Part shown: piece after piece, positions 1 to 7,174 of the stretch
Layout: the number at the start of each line of letters is the position of its first letter
Numbering within the stretch: the first letter of the stretch is position 1
From: JBLHKE01 sp047619485
GTDB taxonomy: Bacteria > Verrucomicrobiota > Verrucomicrobiia > Verrucomicrobiales > DEV007
DNA: 10,129 bases
Assembly: GCA_047619485.1 (NCBI GenBank)
Contig: JBLHKE010000249.1
Location: 1 to 10,129 of the forward strand
Reading direction: 5' to 3'
Made by a program: the position numbers and the translations under genes
The notes under the pieces: model-generated
The model's database searches: none
What the model was told of the DNA's origin: nothing
What the model saw: only the letters and a program-made list of their open reading frames with translations

Positions 1-2516
1 ACGGATTGGCCTCCGGTGGTCATTAGCATTAGTTCGTCGCTATCTTCTACTGCTAGGGCGCCGATTACTTTGCCGGTCTTTTCGGTGACGTTCATTGTCT
101 TCATGCCTTTGCCGCCGCGGCCTTTGGTTAGGTATTCTTCGAAGGCGGTGCGTTTGCCTAGGCCGTTTTCGCTGGCTACTAGGAATTTGGCGTCGTTGTC
201 GACAACTACTAAGGCTACTAGTTTGTCTTCGGGTCTTGGGCGGATGCCGGCGACTCCGGCTGATGGGCGGCCCATTGGGCGGATGTTGTCTTCTCTGGTT
301 TTGACACAGTAGCCGGCTGAGGTGACGAGGCAGATCTCGTCTTCGCCGGTGGTCAGTTTGACGCCGATGAGGCTGTTGCCTTCTTCGATGCGGATGGCGA
401 TGATGCCGTCTTTGCGGAAGTTGCGGAACTCGCTAAGCTTGGTTTTCTTCACCTTGCCCGAGCTGGTGGCGAAGAGGACGTAGTAGGGTTGATCGAAGGT
501 GGCTTTGGCGTCGCCGTCGGCGCTCTCGACTCGGAGGACGCTGGCGATGTTTTCTTCTGGCTGGAGGTTGAGGAGGTTTTTGATGCTCCTGCCTTTGCTG
601 GATCGGCCGGCTTCTGGGATCTGGTAGACTCGCTCGACGTAGCAACGACCGCTGTCGGTGAAGAACATGAGGTAGTCGTGGGCGCCGGCGCTGAAGAGGT
701 GCTCGACGAAGTCTTGTTCTTCTTCTTCTCCGGATTGGTTCTCGGTGGTGGTCATGCCGCGCACGCCTTTGCCGCCGCGTTTTTGGGCGCGGTATTCGGT
801 GGCGGCGGTGCGTTTGATGTAGCCTCGGCGGGAGATGGTGATGATTGAGCTCTCGTTGGCGATGAGGTCGACGATGTTCATTTCGCCTTCGTCTGGCTCG
901 ATGCGTGTTAAGCGCGCGGTGGCGTGCTTGTCTTTGATCTCGTTGAGCTCGTCTTTGATGATGGTGAGGACGCGGTGCTCGTTGGCGAGGATGTCCATGA
1001 GATCGGTGATCTCGGCGAGGATCTGGTCGTATTGGGCTTTTACCTTGTCACGCTCTAGGGCGGTGAGTTGGTAGAGGCGCATGTCGAGGATGCGGTTGAC
1101 CTGGGCGTCGGTGAGGACGTAGCGGTCGCCTTGGACGCTGGATTGTCCGCGGATCAGGATGCCGATTTTTTCGACGGCGGCCAGGGAGAAGTCGTAGGCT
1201 TTGATTTTGCCGAAGGCTTCTTCGCGGTTGGCGGAGTCGCGGATCATCTTGATGAAGTCATCGAGGTGATCTGGGTAGATGGCGAGGAGGAGTGCCTCGA
1301 GCATCTCGGCGCGTTCCTCGGCTTTGGCGAGGAGGTAGCGGGTGCGGCGGATGATGACGATGCGGCGGTGCTCGATGTAGCAGGTGAGCGCGTCTTTGAG
1401 GTTGAGGCGCTTTGGTCGGCCGGCGTCGATGGCGAGGATGTTGGCGCTGAAGCTGCTCTGCAGGGCGGTGTGCTTGTAGAGGAGGTTGATGAGGACCTGT
1501 GGGCGGCCGTCGCGTTTGACGTCGATGACGACGCGGGTTTTCTCGTCGGACTCGTCGCGGATGGCGCTGATGTCGGGGAGGACTTTTTCGTTTACCAGTT
1601 GGGCGATTCTTTCGACCAAGGTTGCGCGGTTCACCTGGTAAGGGATCTCGGTGATGATGATCTGGTCGCGGGTGTTTTTGCCTTTGGTCTCTTCGACGTT
1701 GACGGTGCCGCGAACTTTGACGGAACCGCGGCCTTCGCGCTGGTAGTTGCGGATGCCGTTGAAGCCCATGATGGTACAACCGGTGGGGAAATCGGGGCCT
1801 TTGACGATGGTCATTAGCTCCTCGATGTCGATGGCGGGGCGGTCGATCTGCGCGCAGATGGCGTCGACGCATTCGCCGAGGTTGTGCGGTGGGATGTTGG
1901 TGGCCATGCCGACGGCGATGCCGGTGCCGCCGTTGACTAGGAGGTTGGGGAAGGCGGCTGGGAGGACGCCTGGCTCGGAGTTGGTCTCGTCGTAGTTGTC
2001 TACGAAGTCGACGGTGTCTTTGTCGAGGTCGTTCATCATGGCGACGCCGAGTGCGCTGAGGCGGGCCTCGGTGTAACGCATGGCTGCGGGTGGGTCGCCT
2101 TCAACGGAGCCGAAGTTTCCTTGGCCTTCGACTAGGATGTCGCGCATGGACCAGGGCTGGGCCATATTGACGAGGGTCGGGTAGATGGCGCCGTCGCCGT
2201 GTGGGTGGTATTTACCCATGGTCTCTCCGACGATACGGGCGCACTTGAGGTGCTTCTTGTTGGGCCCGAGCCCGAGGTCGGAGAACATCGCGTAGAGGAG
2301 GCGACGCTGGGAGGGTTTGAGGCCGTCGCGCGCGTCGGGGAGGGCGCGGGAGATGATGACGGACATCGAGTACTCGAGGAACGAGGCTTTCATCTCGTCG
2401 GCGACGTTGATGAGCTCGATGCGTTCTTCTTCGTCGGCGGGATCCGGTGGGATGATCTCGTCGGGTTCTACTACTGGATCGACTGGATCGGTTGGTGGGG
2501 TGTCGTCTTCTGGCAT
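1..2516 (-). CDS. gyrA: DNA gyrase subunit A (3' end beyond the window)
   Basis: GyrA is the DNA-cleaving subunit of the A2B2 gyrase, which introduces negative supercoils using ATP hydrolysed by GyrB. I read 838 codons from ATG at 2514-2516 with no stop, so the gene runs off the left edge; E. coli GyrA is 875 residues, so little is missing. A Pro/Asp/Glu-rich extension of about 33 residues precedes the usual start of similarity (ELINVADEMKASFLEYSMS). The breakage domain contains KYHPHGDGAIYPTLV (102-116), the catalytic tyrosine in AAMRYTE (Tyr148) and VDNYDET. The C-terminal wrapping domain begins near the GyrA box QKRGGKG (578-584). At the E. coli Ser83 and Asp87 positions the residues are Gly109 and Pro113. 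No Shine-Dalgarno motif precedes the start. The gene follows gyrB on the same strand after 244 bases and may share its transcript. ParC is the only alternative; the GyrA box and the gyrB neighbour favour GyrA. Confidence 0.97.
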   Translation of the reverse strand, partial: MPEDDTPPTDPVDPVVEPDEIIPPDPADEEERIELINVADEMKASFLEYSMSVIISRALPDARDGLKPSQRRLLYAMFSDLGLGPNKKHLKCARIVGETMGKYHPHGDGAIYPTLVNMAQPWSMRDILVEGQGNFGSVEGDPPAAMRYTEARLSALGVAMMNDLDKDTVDFVDNYDETNSEPGVLPAAFPNLLVNGGTGIAVGMATNIPPHNLGECVDAICAQIDRPAIDIEELMTIVKGPDFPTGCTIMGFNGIRNYQREGRGSVKVRGTVNVEETKGKNTRDQIIITEIPYQVNRATLVERIAQLVNEKVLPDISAIRDESDEKTRVVIDVKRDGRPQVLINLLYKHTALQSSFSANILAIDAGRPKRLNLKDALTCYIEHRRIVIIRRTRYLLAKAEERAEMLEALLLAIYPDHLDDFIKMIRDSANREEAFGKIKAYDFSLAAVEKIGILIRGQSSVQGDRYVLTDAQVNRILDMRLYQLTALERDKVKAQYDQILAEITDLMDILANEHRVLTIIKDELNEIKDKHATARLTRIEPDEGEMNIVDLIANESSIITISRRGYIKRTAATEYRAQKRGGKGVRGMTTTENQSGEEEEQDFVEHLFSAGAHDYLMFFTDSGRCYVERVYQIPEAGRSSKGRSIKNLLNLQPEENIASVLRVESADGDAKATFDQPYYVLFATSSGKVKKTKLSEFRNFRKDGIIAIRIEEGNSLIGVKLTTGEDEICLVTSAGYCVKTREDNIRPMGRPSAGVAGIRPRPEDKLVALVVVDNDAKFLVASENGLGKRTAFEEYLTKGRGGKGMKTMNVTEKTGKVIGALAVEDSDELMLMTTGGQS

Positions 2517-2549
2517 TGGCTAGTGAGTGTGTGGAGAAAGGGAAGTGTG

Positions 2550-2606
2550 CTTGGGCTTTGCTGATTTAACCGCGAATAACGCTAATGGCGCGAATCTTGG
2601 GCTTTG
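2550..2606. repeat. CGCGAAT dispersed repeat, copy 1
   Basis: The core TTTAACCGCGAATAACGCTA (from 2565) continues as ATGGCGCGAAT and is flanked on both sides by the 11-mer CTTGGGCTTTG (2550-2560 and 2596-2606). The core plus the right flank recurs at 7095-7137 with two substitutions and one extra base, far too similar for chance. The unit also repeats GCGAAT internally. It resembles the ACCGCAGAGACGCAGAG-type dispersed repeats I recall from several bacterial phyla, but I could not verify that. Confidence 0.8.
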
Positions 2607-2638
2607 AGTTTTTTGACCGCAGATTTATGGGATTCCTT

Positions 2639-2657
2639 CTTCGCCTAGGCTACGAAG
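2639..2657. repeat. CTTCG hairpin (REP-like)
   Basis: CTTCG (2639-2643) and CGAAG (2653-2657) are perfect complementary arms around CCTAGGCTA, which contains the 8-bp palindrome GCCTAGGC overlapping the left arm. An alternative register pairs CCTTC (2635-2639) with GAAGG (2655-2659). There is no T run after it, so it is not a typical intrinsic terminator. It is more likely a dispersed palindromic element. Confidence 0.5.
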
Positions 2658-2693
2658 GACACGTAACGCAGATCTTTTTCTTTGGCTTTGGTC

Positions 2694-2708
2694 GAGGCTG
2701 AACGCCCT
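2694..2708. repeat. Short hairpin related to the one inside gyrB
   Basis: GAGGC-TGAAC-GCCCT forms a small stem with a five-base loop. The stretch GGCTGAACGCCCTTGG (2696-2711) matches GGCTAGACGCCCCTGG (3279-3294), inside the linker-coding part of gyrB, at 13 of 16 bases. The reverse-complement core CAGGGGCGTCT also appears at 9776-9786. This suggests a small dispersed palindrome family. Confidence 0.45.
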
Positions 2709-2725
2709 TGGTTTTTGCCGGTGCC

Positions 2726-2760
2726 AAATGAGAAATGATCTATGTTAAATGTTAAATGTC
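2726..2760. repeat. Heptanucleotide tandem repeat, five units
   Basis: Five consecutive 7-bp units read AAATGAG, AAATGAT, CTATGTT, AAATGTT, AAATGTC, and the last abuts the gyrB stop codon (2761-2763). The consensus is AAATGNT. Such heptamer arrays change copy number by slippage. Here the array lies outside both coding regions, where it would affect only the 3' untranslated part of gyrB mRNA or the gyrB-gyrA junction. Confidence 0.75.
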
Positions 2761-5433
2761 TTAGACGTCTAGGTTGCGGACGTTTAGGGCGTTGTCTTCG
2801 ATGAAGATTCGGCGGGGTTCTACTACGTCGCCCATCAGGATGGTGAACATTTTGTCGGCTTCTACTTCGTTTTCGTCGTTGAGTTTGACGCGTAGGAGCT
2901 TTCTTGTCTTGGGGTCCATGGTGGTGTCGTAGAGTTCTTTGGCGTTCATCTCTCCTAGGCCTTTGTAGCGTTGGATCTCGATTCCTCGGCGACCGATTAG
3001 GATGATCTGGCTTAGGATCTCCGGGACGCTGAAGACTGGGTGGACTTCGGCGTTTTTGTCGTCGTCGCCTTCGATGAGTTCGAAGAGGGGTTTGTCTTGG
3101 GCGCTGAAGCTCTCGACGTTTAGGCCGGCTTCTTTAAGATCTTCTAGGACGATCTGGATGGCGCGGGCTTCGTGGATCTGGTAGAGGCGGGCGCGGCGTT
3201 GGATTAGTGGCTTGGCTTCCTTTTTGGCTGCGGGTGCTTCGGTTTCGCCTTCGGCGTTTTCTCCGGATTCTTCGGGGGGGCTAGACGCCCCTGGCTCCTT
3301 GTCTTCTTCGGCTGGCTCTTCTTCTTCTTTTTTACTTTCGTGTTTGAAGAGGGCTAGGTCGCGGTTTTCGGAGGAGTATTCGCGCAGGCCTTCTTCTGTT
3401 GCGAAGTACTTGATCTCTTCTTCGTTGCCGGTGCGCAGGACGACGACGTAGTCTGGTGGGTGGCCGGTTTCTGGATCGCGGTTGCTGAGGTAGTCTTGGA
3501 AGTTGGCGCCGGTGCGGCCGACCCCGTCGCTGTAGCGGGTCAGCTTACCGATTTTTTCTAATAGCTCGGTGAGCTTCTCGGGCGGGAATTCTTTGCCGTC
3601 GGCTAGGTTTCTGAGTCGCACGTCGCCGGCTCCTAGTTCGATAAGGATTCGGTTGAGGGAGGCGTCGTCCTGGACGTATTCTTCGCGTTTCTTGCGCGTC
3701 ACTTTATAGAGTGGCGGCTGGGCGATGTAGAGGTAGCCCTTGCGGACTAGTTCTTCCATCTGGCGACAGAAGAAAGTTAAGAGCAGGGTGCGGATGTGGC
3801 TGCCGTCAACATCCGCATCAGTCATGATGATGATTTTGTGGTAGCGGACTTTCTCGATATTGAAGGACCCCTCGACGTCGCCTTCTCCGATGCCTGCGCC
3901 GATGGCGGTGATCATCGTCTGGATCTCTTTGTTCTGTAGCGCGCGGTGGAGGCGGGCTTTTTCGACGTTGATGACTTTACCACGCAGCGGGAGGATGGCT
4001 TGCGTTCTGCGATCGCGACCTTGCTTGGCTGAACCGCCAGCTGAGTCACCCTCAACAATATAGATCTCAGACTGCGCTGGGTCGCGGACTGAGCAGTCAG
4101 CGAGCTTTCCGGGGAGGCCAGCGCCGTAGAGGGCGCCCTTGCGGACGGTCTCGCGGGCTTTACGGGCGGCCTCGCGGGCGCGGGCGGCGTTGATGGACTT
4201 CTCGATGACCATCTTGGCGACGGACGGGTTCTCTTCGAAGAAGGCGGTGAGCGCCTCGTAGACGACTGAGCTGACGACGCCTTCGACCTCGCCGTTGACG
4301 AGTTTGTCTTTGGTCTGCGAGCTAAAGCGCGGGTAGGGGTGCTTTAAAGAAAGGACACAGACGAGGCCTTCGCGGGCGTCGTCGCCGCTGAGTTGCGGGT
4401 CTTTGTCTTTGAGGATCTTGTTGGTCTTGGCGTAGGTGTTGATCGTCCGCGTGAGTGCGGTGCGGAAGCCGGTGAGGTGGGTGCCGCCGTCGCCGTTGGG
4501 GACCATGTTGGCGTAGGGGAGGATGAGCGAGTCGTAGCTGTCGGTGTACTGCAGGACGATGTCGATGATGGCGTTGTCTTTGACGACTTTGCCTTCGTAC
4601 TCGTATTCGACTTCGCGAATGCCGTGGATGACGATGGGCTGTGGATGGACGGGCGTCTTGTTCTCGACCAACTGCTTGACGTATTCGGTGACACCTTCGC
4701 TGTATTGGAAAGTTTCGGTGCGCGGGACGTCGGGACGATCGTCGGTGAGAACCATCGTCAGCCCCGGGTTGAGGAAGGCGAGCTCGCGCAGGCGCTTGGC
4801 GAGCATGTCGAATTCGAAATCGGTGGTGTGGGTGAAGATCGACGCGTCTGGGAAGAAGGTGATCTGGGTGCCGGTGACGGTCGGGTCGTCGAGGTCGCCG
4901 ATGACGTGCAGTGGCGTGGTGGTCTTGCCGCGCTCGAAGGCGATGCCATAGACTTTGCCATCGCGGTAGACTTCGGTTTTGAACCAGTCGGAGAGTGCGT
5001 TGACACACTTCGCGCCGACACCGTGCAGACCGCCCGAGTATTTGTAGGCGCCCTGGCCGAACTTACCACCGGCGTGCAGGTCGGTGAGCACCAACTCGAC
5101 GGTGGGCATGCCCCACTTCGGGTGCATCTCGACCGGGATACCGCGGCCGTTGTCTTTGATCGTGCAGGAGCCATCGAGGTTGATCCTGACCTCGACCGTG
5201 TCGCAGACGCCGGCGAGGTGCTCGTCGACGGAGTTGTCCAAAATCTCTGAGACGCAGTGGTGCAGGCCACGCACATCGGGGTCACCGATGTACATCCCGG
5301 GGCGCTTGCGGACGGCTTCGAGGCCTTCGAGTTTGTCGATCTGTGCGGCGCCGTATTCTTGCGCCTTGTCGACGTCCATCGACTTGTCGAGTTCTTTCGG
5401 TTTTGGTTCGTCTTGTGCGTCGTTGTCTGACAT
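2761..5433 (-). CDS. gyrB: DNA gyrase subunit B
   Basis: GyrB is the ATPase and TOPRIM subunit of gyrase. The 890-residue product carries the full set of motifs. In the GHKL ATPase domain these are EILDNSVDEHLAG (63-75, with Glu63 and Asn67), DNGRGIP (94-100), GGLHGVGAKCVN (134-145) and the QTK loop (373-375). In the TOPRIM domain they are EGDSAGGSAKQGR (461-473), PLRGK (482-486) and the metal-binding DADVDGSH (539-546). The tail has QRYKGLGEMNAKEL (821-834). It is longer than E. coli GyrB (804) because of an N-terminal extension of about 30 residues and a long insert between TOPRIM and tail that includes an acidic linker (about 698-742). Met19 is an alternative start. No Shine-Dalgarno motif precedes ATG 5433. 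ParE is less likely because gyrA lies directly downstream. Confidence 0.98.
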   Translation of the reverse strand: MSDNDAQDEPKPKELDKSMDVDKAQEYGAAQIDKLEGLEAVRKRPGMYIGDPDVRGLHHCVSEILDNSVDEHLAGVCDTVEVRINLDGSCTIKDNGRGIPVEMHPKWGMPTVELVLTDLHAGGKFGQGAYKYSGGLHGVGAKCVNALSDWFKTEVYRDGKVYGIAFERGKTTTPLHVIGDLDDPTVTGTQITFFPDASIFTHTTDFEFDMLAKRLRELAFLNPGLTMVLTDDRPDVPRTETFQYSEGVTEYVKQLVENKTPVHPQPIVIHGIREVEYEYEGKVVKDNAIIDIVLQYTDSYDSLILPYANMVPNGDGGTHLTGFRTALTRTINTYAKTNKILKDKDPQLSGDDAREGLVCVLSLKHPYPRFSSQTKDKLVNGEVEGVVSSVVYEALTAFFEENPSVAKMVIEKSINAARAREAARKARETVRKGALYGAGLPGKLADCSVRDPAQSEIYIVEGDSAGGSAKQGRDRRTQAILPLRGKVINVEKARLHRALQNKEIQTMITAIGAGIGEGDVEGSFNIEKVRYHKIIIMTDADVDGSHIRTLLLTFFCRQMEELVRKGYLYIAQPPLYKVTRKKREEYVQDDASLNRILIELGAGDVRLRNLADGKEFPPEKLTELLEKIGKLTRYSDGVGRTGANFQDYLSNRDPETGHPPDYVVVLRTGNEEEIKYFATEEGLREYSSENRDLALFKHESKKEEEEPAEEDKEPGASSPPEESGENAEGETEAPAAKKEAKPLIQRRARLYQIHEARAIQIVLEDLKEAGLNVESFSAQDKPLFELIEGDDDKNAEVHPVFSVPEILSQIILIGRRGIEIQRYKGLGEMNAKELYDTTMDPKTRKLLRVKLNDENEVEADKMFTILMGDVVEPRRIFIEDNALNVRNLDV
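3208..3342 (-). other. Acidic low-complexity linker in GyrB
   Basis: Residues about 698-742 of GyrB are mostly Glu, Asp, Pro, Ser, Ala and Lys (for example KKEEEEPAEEDKEPG). They lie inside the Gram-negative-type C-terminal insert, between the TOPRIM part and the conserved tail. The segment is probably disordered. Its DNA contains a GGGGC-TAGAC-GCCCC hairpin (3277-3291) matching a motif found in two noncoding places of this window, so part of the linker may have arisen from a small repeat insertion that kept the frame. That origin is inference. Confidence 0.6.
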
Positions 5434-5581
5434 AGGTAAGTTCTAAAAAATGGGAAAGTTTGCCGGGGAGAAATCCGGTTGCGGCACCGTCAAAACTGGG
5501 TGTTGCATAGGAACGTGCATTAAAGAGAGTTCAGTCTACAAAGCAAAGCATTTTTAGTGCTAAATACACCCCTGTAACGCC

Positions 5582-5610
5582 CTCATAATAAGCATGTTAC
5601 ACTTTGTTAA
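5582..5610 (-). promoter_or_regulatory. Candidate gyrB promoter
   Basis: Read on the minus strand, TTAACA (5605-5610, five of six to the -35 consensus) is followed after 17 bases by TATGAG (5582-5587, four of six to the -10). The better -10 match TATTAT (5585-5590) would leave a spacer of only 14. Transcription would start near 5575, giving a leader of about 140 bases. This is a consensus match by eye only. Confidence 0.3.
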
Positions 5611-5622
5611 ATTAACGATAAT
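5594..5622 (+). promoter_or_regulatory. Candidate promoter of the flavoprotein gene
   Basis: GATAAT (5617-5622) matches five of six -10 bases. It lies 17 bases after ATGTTA (5594-5599), a weak three-of-six -35. Transcription would start near 5629, leaving a leader of about 24 bases with an AGGA (5639-5642) ten bases before the ATG. It overlaps the candidate gyrB promoter, so the two could interfere. Confidence 0.35.
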
Positions 5623-5652
5623 TTCAAAACCCCTAAACAGGACAAAAACACC

Positions 5653-7071
5653 ATGACTGACAGCTATGAATTCGTGATTATTGGAGGCGGTAGCGCTGGC
5701 TATGCGGCCGCTCGAACCGCCCATGATTTGGGTCTCAAGACGGCCGTCATCGATGGTGCGGTGACGCTTGGCGGGCTCTGCATTTTGCGTGGCTGCATGC
5801 CGAGTAAGTCGCTGATCGAATCGGCGAATCGCAACCTGACTTTACGGCGCGCGGAGGAGTTCGGGCTATCGGCTTCTAACTTGTCGGTGCACCCCGAAAA
5901 AATTCGTGATCGCAAGCGTGTGTTGATTGATGATTTTGCGGGTTATCGGCAGGGGCAACTTGAGGATGGGCGCTTCGATCTTTTCCGTGGTCGCGCGAGC
6001 TATGTGGATGCGGAGACCTTGTTGGTGAAGTTGAATGACGGCACGGAGACGACGATCAAGGCGGCGACTTCGTTGATTGCGAGTGGGTCGGTGATTTCAC
6101 GACCGCCGATCGTCGGGCTGGAAGAGACAGGCTACCTGGTGAGTGACGATGTGTTGGACGCGGCGGAATTGCCGGAGTCGATCATCGTGCTCGGCGGAGG
6201 GGCGATCGCGCTGGAGATGGCGCATTACTACGAGGGGCTCGGCGTGAAGACGGCGGTGATCCAGCGCAGTGCGCAGGTTTTGAAATCGGAGGATGAGGAT
6301 GTTGCGAAGGCGCTGGAGGGGGCGTTCATCGATCGTGGGATTGACTTGTATACTGGGACGGCTTTGAAAGGCGTGCGTGTGGAGGATGGCAAGAAGGTGG
6401 TGAGCTTCGAACATGAGGGTGAGGTGAAGTCGGTGGCGGCGGACGAGATACTGCAAGCGCTAGGGCGGCAGCCGAATACCGGCGGGTTGGAGCTTGGGGC
6501 TGCGGGCGTGAATTTGAATGGTAGGCACGTTGGCACGGATGAGTTCCAAGCGACTAGTGCGGCCAATATTTTCGCGGCGGGAGATGTTGCTGGACCGCAT
6601 GAGGTGGTGCACATCGCGATCGAACAGGGGGAGGCGGCGGCGACGAATGCTGCAATCCATCTAGGCAAACTCGATCCGTCGAAGAAGGTGGCGATTTCTT
6701 ACGAGCTGAAGTTGTTCGGTGTGTTTACGGAGCCGCAGGTGGCTAGTGTCGGCCTCAATGAGAAGGAGGCCAAGGCGGCGGGGATTGATGTGGTGACGGC
6801 CGACTACCCGTTCGACGACCACGGCAAGTCGATGGTGCTGGGCGAGACGCACGGGTTTGTGAAACTGCTGGCCGATCGCGCTACGGGAAAGCTGATCGGC
6901 GGATCGGTGGTCGGGCCGCATGGATCTGAGTTGATCCACGAGATCGTGGTAGCGTTGAGATATGGGGCGACTGCTGCGGAATTTGCGCGCATCCCGCACT
7001 ACCACCCGACCTTGAGCGAGATCTGGACTTACCCAGCGGAGGATCTGATGGAGGCTTGCGAGGGAGCTTAG
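5653..7071 (+). CDS. FAD-dependent pyridine nucleotide-disulfide oxidoreductase (Lpd/MerA-like)
   Basis: This 472-residue protein is a complete class I flavoprotein disulfide reductase, which passes electrons from NAD(P)H through FAD to a redox disulfide and then to a substrate. Visible parts are the FAD motif VIIGGGSAGYAAA (8-20), the redox pair in GGLCILRGCMPSK (Cys43, Cys48), the dinucleotide motif VLGGGAIALEMA (179-190), the second FAD motif FAAGDVAG (307-314), and the dimer-domain His-Glu pair in HPTLSE (His451, Glu456). GxGxxA rather than GxGxxG, together with Arg205 and Lys211 in the glutathione reductase phosphate-binding spacing, points to NADPH. There is no N-terminal metal-binding domain and no C-terminal Cys-Cys as in mercuric reductase; one Cys (469) sits near the end. 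No dehydrogenase-complex genes are adjacent, so the substrate is unknown. The start has a weak AGGA ten bases upstream. Confidence 0.9.
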   Translation: MTDSYEFVIIGGGSAGYAAARTAHDLGLKTAVIDGAVTLGGLCILRGCMPSKSLIESANRNLTLRRAEEFGLSASNLSVHPEKIRDRKRVLIDDFAGYRQGQLEDGRFDLFRGRASYVDAETLLVKLNDGTETTIKAATSLIASGSVISRPPIVGLEETGYLVSDDVLDAAELPESIIVLGGGAIALEMAHYYEGLGVKTAVIQRSAQVLKSEDEDVAKALEGAFIDRGIDLYTGTALKGVRVEDGKKVVSFEHEGEVKSVAADEILQALGRQPNTGGLELGAAGVNLNGRHVGTDEFQATSAANIFAAGDVAGPHEVVHIAIEQGEAAATNAAIHLGKLDPSKKVAISYELKLFGVFTEPQVASVGLNEKEAKAAGIDVVTADYPFDDHGKSMVLGETHGFVKLLADRATGKLIGGSVVGPHGSELIHEIVVALRYGATAAEFARIPHYHPTLSEIWTYPAEDLMEACEGA

Positions 7072-7174
7072 GGTTGCGGGCTGGGGCTTTGGTTTTTAAC
7101 CGCGAATGACGTTAATGGCGCGAATGCTTGGGCTTTGTGGCTGGGGCTTTTGTTTTTTAACGGCGACTCCTTGG
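7072..7174. repeat. CGCGAAT dispersed repeat, copy 2, with tandem half
   Basis: The segment 7095-7137 repeats the 2565-2606 unit (TTTAACCGCGAAT, then GACGTTAATGGCGCGAAT, then CTTGGGCTTTG). CTGGGGCTTT occurs at 7081 and again exactly 60 bases later at 7141, each followed by a T run and AAC(C/G)GCGA, so a second, truncated unit lies next to the first. The block begins immediately after the stop codon of the flavoprotein gene, as copy 1 lies close to the gyrA start. Confidence 0.8.

Larger units (their letters stand above)
2517..2760. other. gyrB-gyrA spacer built of repeats
   Basis: This 244-base spacer has no convincing reading frame. Nearly all of it can be assigned to short repeats: a CTTGGGCTTTG / CGCGAAT block (2550-2606), an ACCGCAGA-like piece (2615-2622), a CTTCG hairpin (2639-2657), ACGTAACGCAGAT (2661-2673), a GGC-TGAAC-GCC hairpin (2694-2708) and five heptamers (2726-2760). 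I see no stem followed by a T run in the gyrB direction, so no clear intrinsic terminator, and gyrB-gyrA readthrough is possible. No strong gyrA promoter is visible either. Confidence 0.7.
5434..5652. promoter_or_regulatory. Divergent gyrB / oxidoreductase control region
   Basis: This 219-base spacer between divergent starts turns AT-rich toward its right half. It contains two palindromes: TTTAG-TG-CTAAA (5553-5564) and GTTAA-A-TTAAC (5606-5616). The first would fall in the gyrB leader; the second overlaps the candidate promoters of both genes. Gyrase genes are often controlled by supercoiling, but nothing here proves that. No riboswitch-like structure was recognised. Confidence 0.5.

Noticed and set aside
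489..1872. Long open frames on both strands across gyrA (for example 1068-1817 plus, 1258-1872 minus)
   Set aside because: They are shadows of gyrA in high-GC codons; their translations are low-complexity (runs of Val/Asp/Ala or Arg/His/Pro) while the gyrA frame carries all the family motifs.
4322..5250. Open frames of 228 and 285 codons across gyrB
   Set aside because: They overlap the ATPase-coding part of gyrB and show the same shadow composition, with no domain of their own.
5653..7071. Mercuric reductase (merA)
   Set aside because: There is no C-terminal Cys-Cys pair, no N-terminal metal-binding domain and no mer genes nearby.
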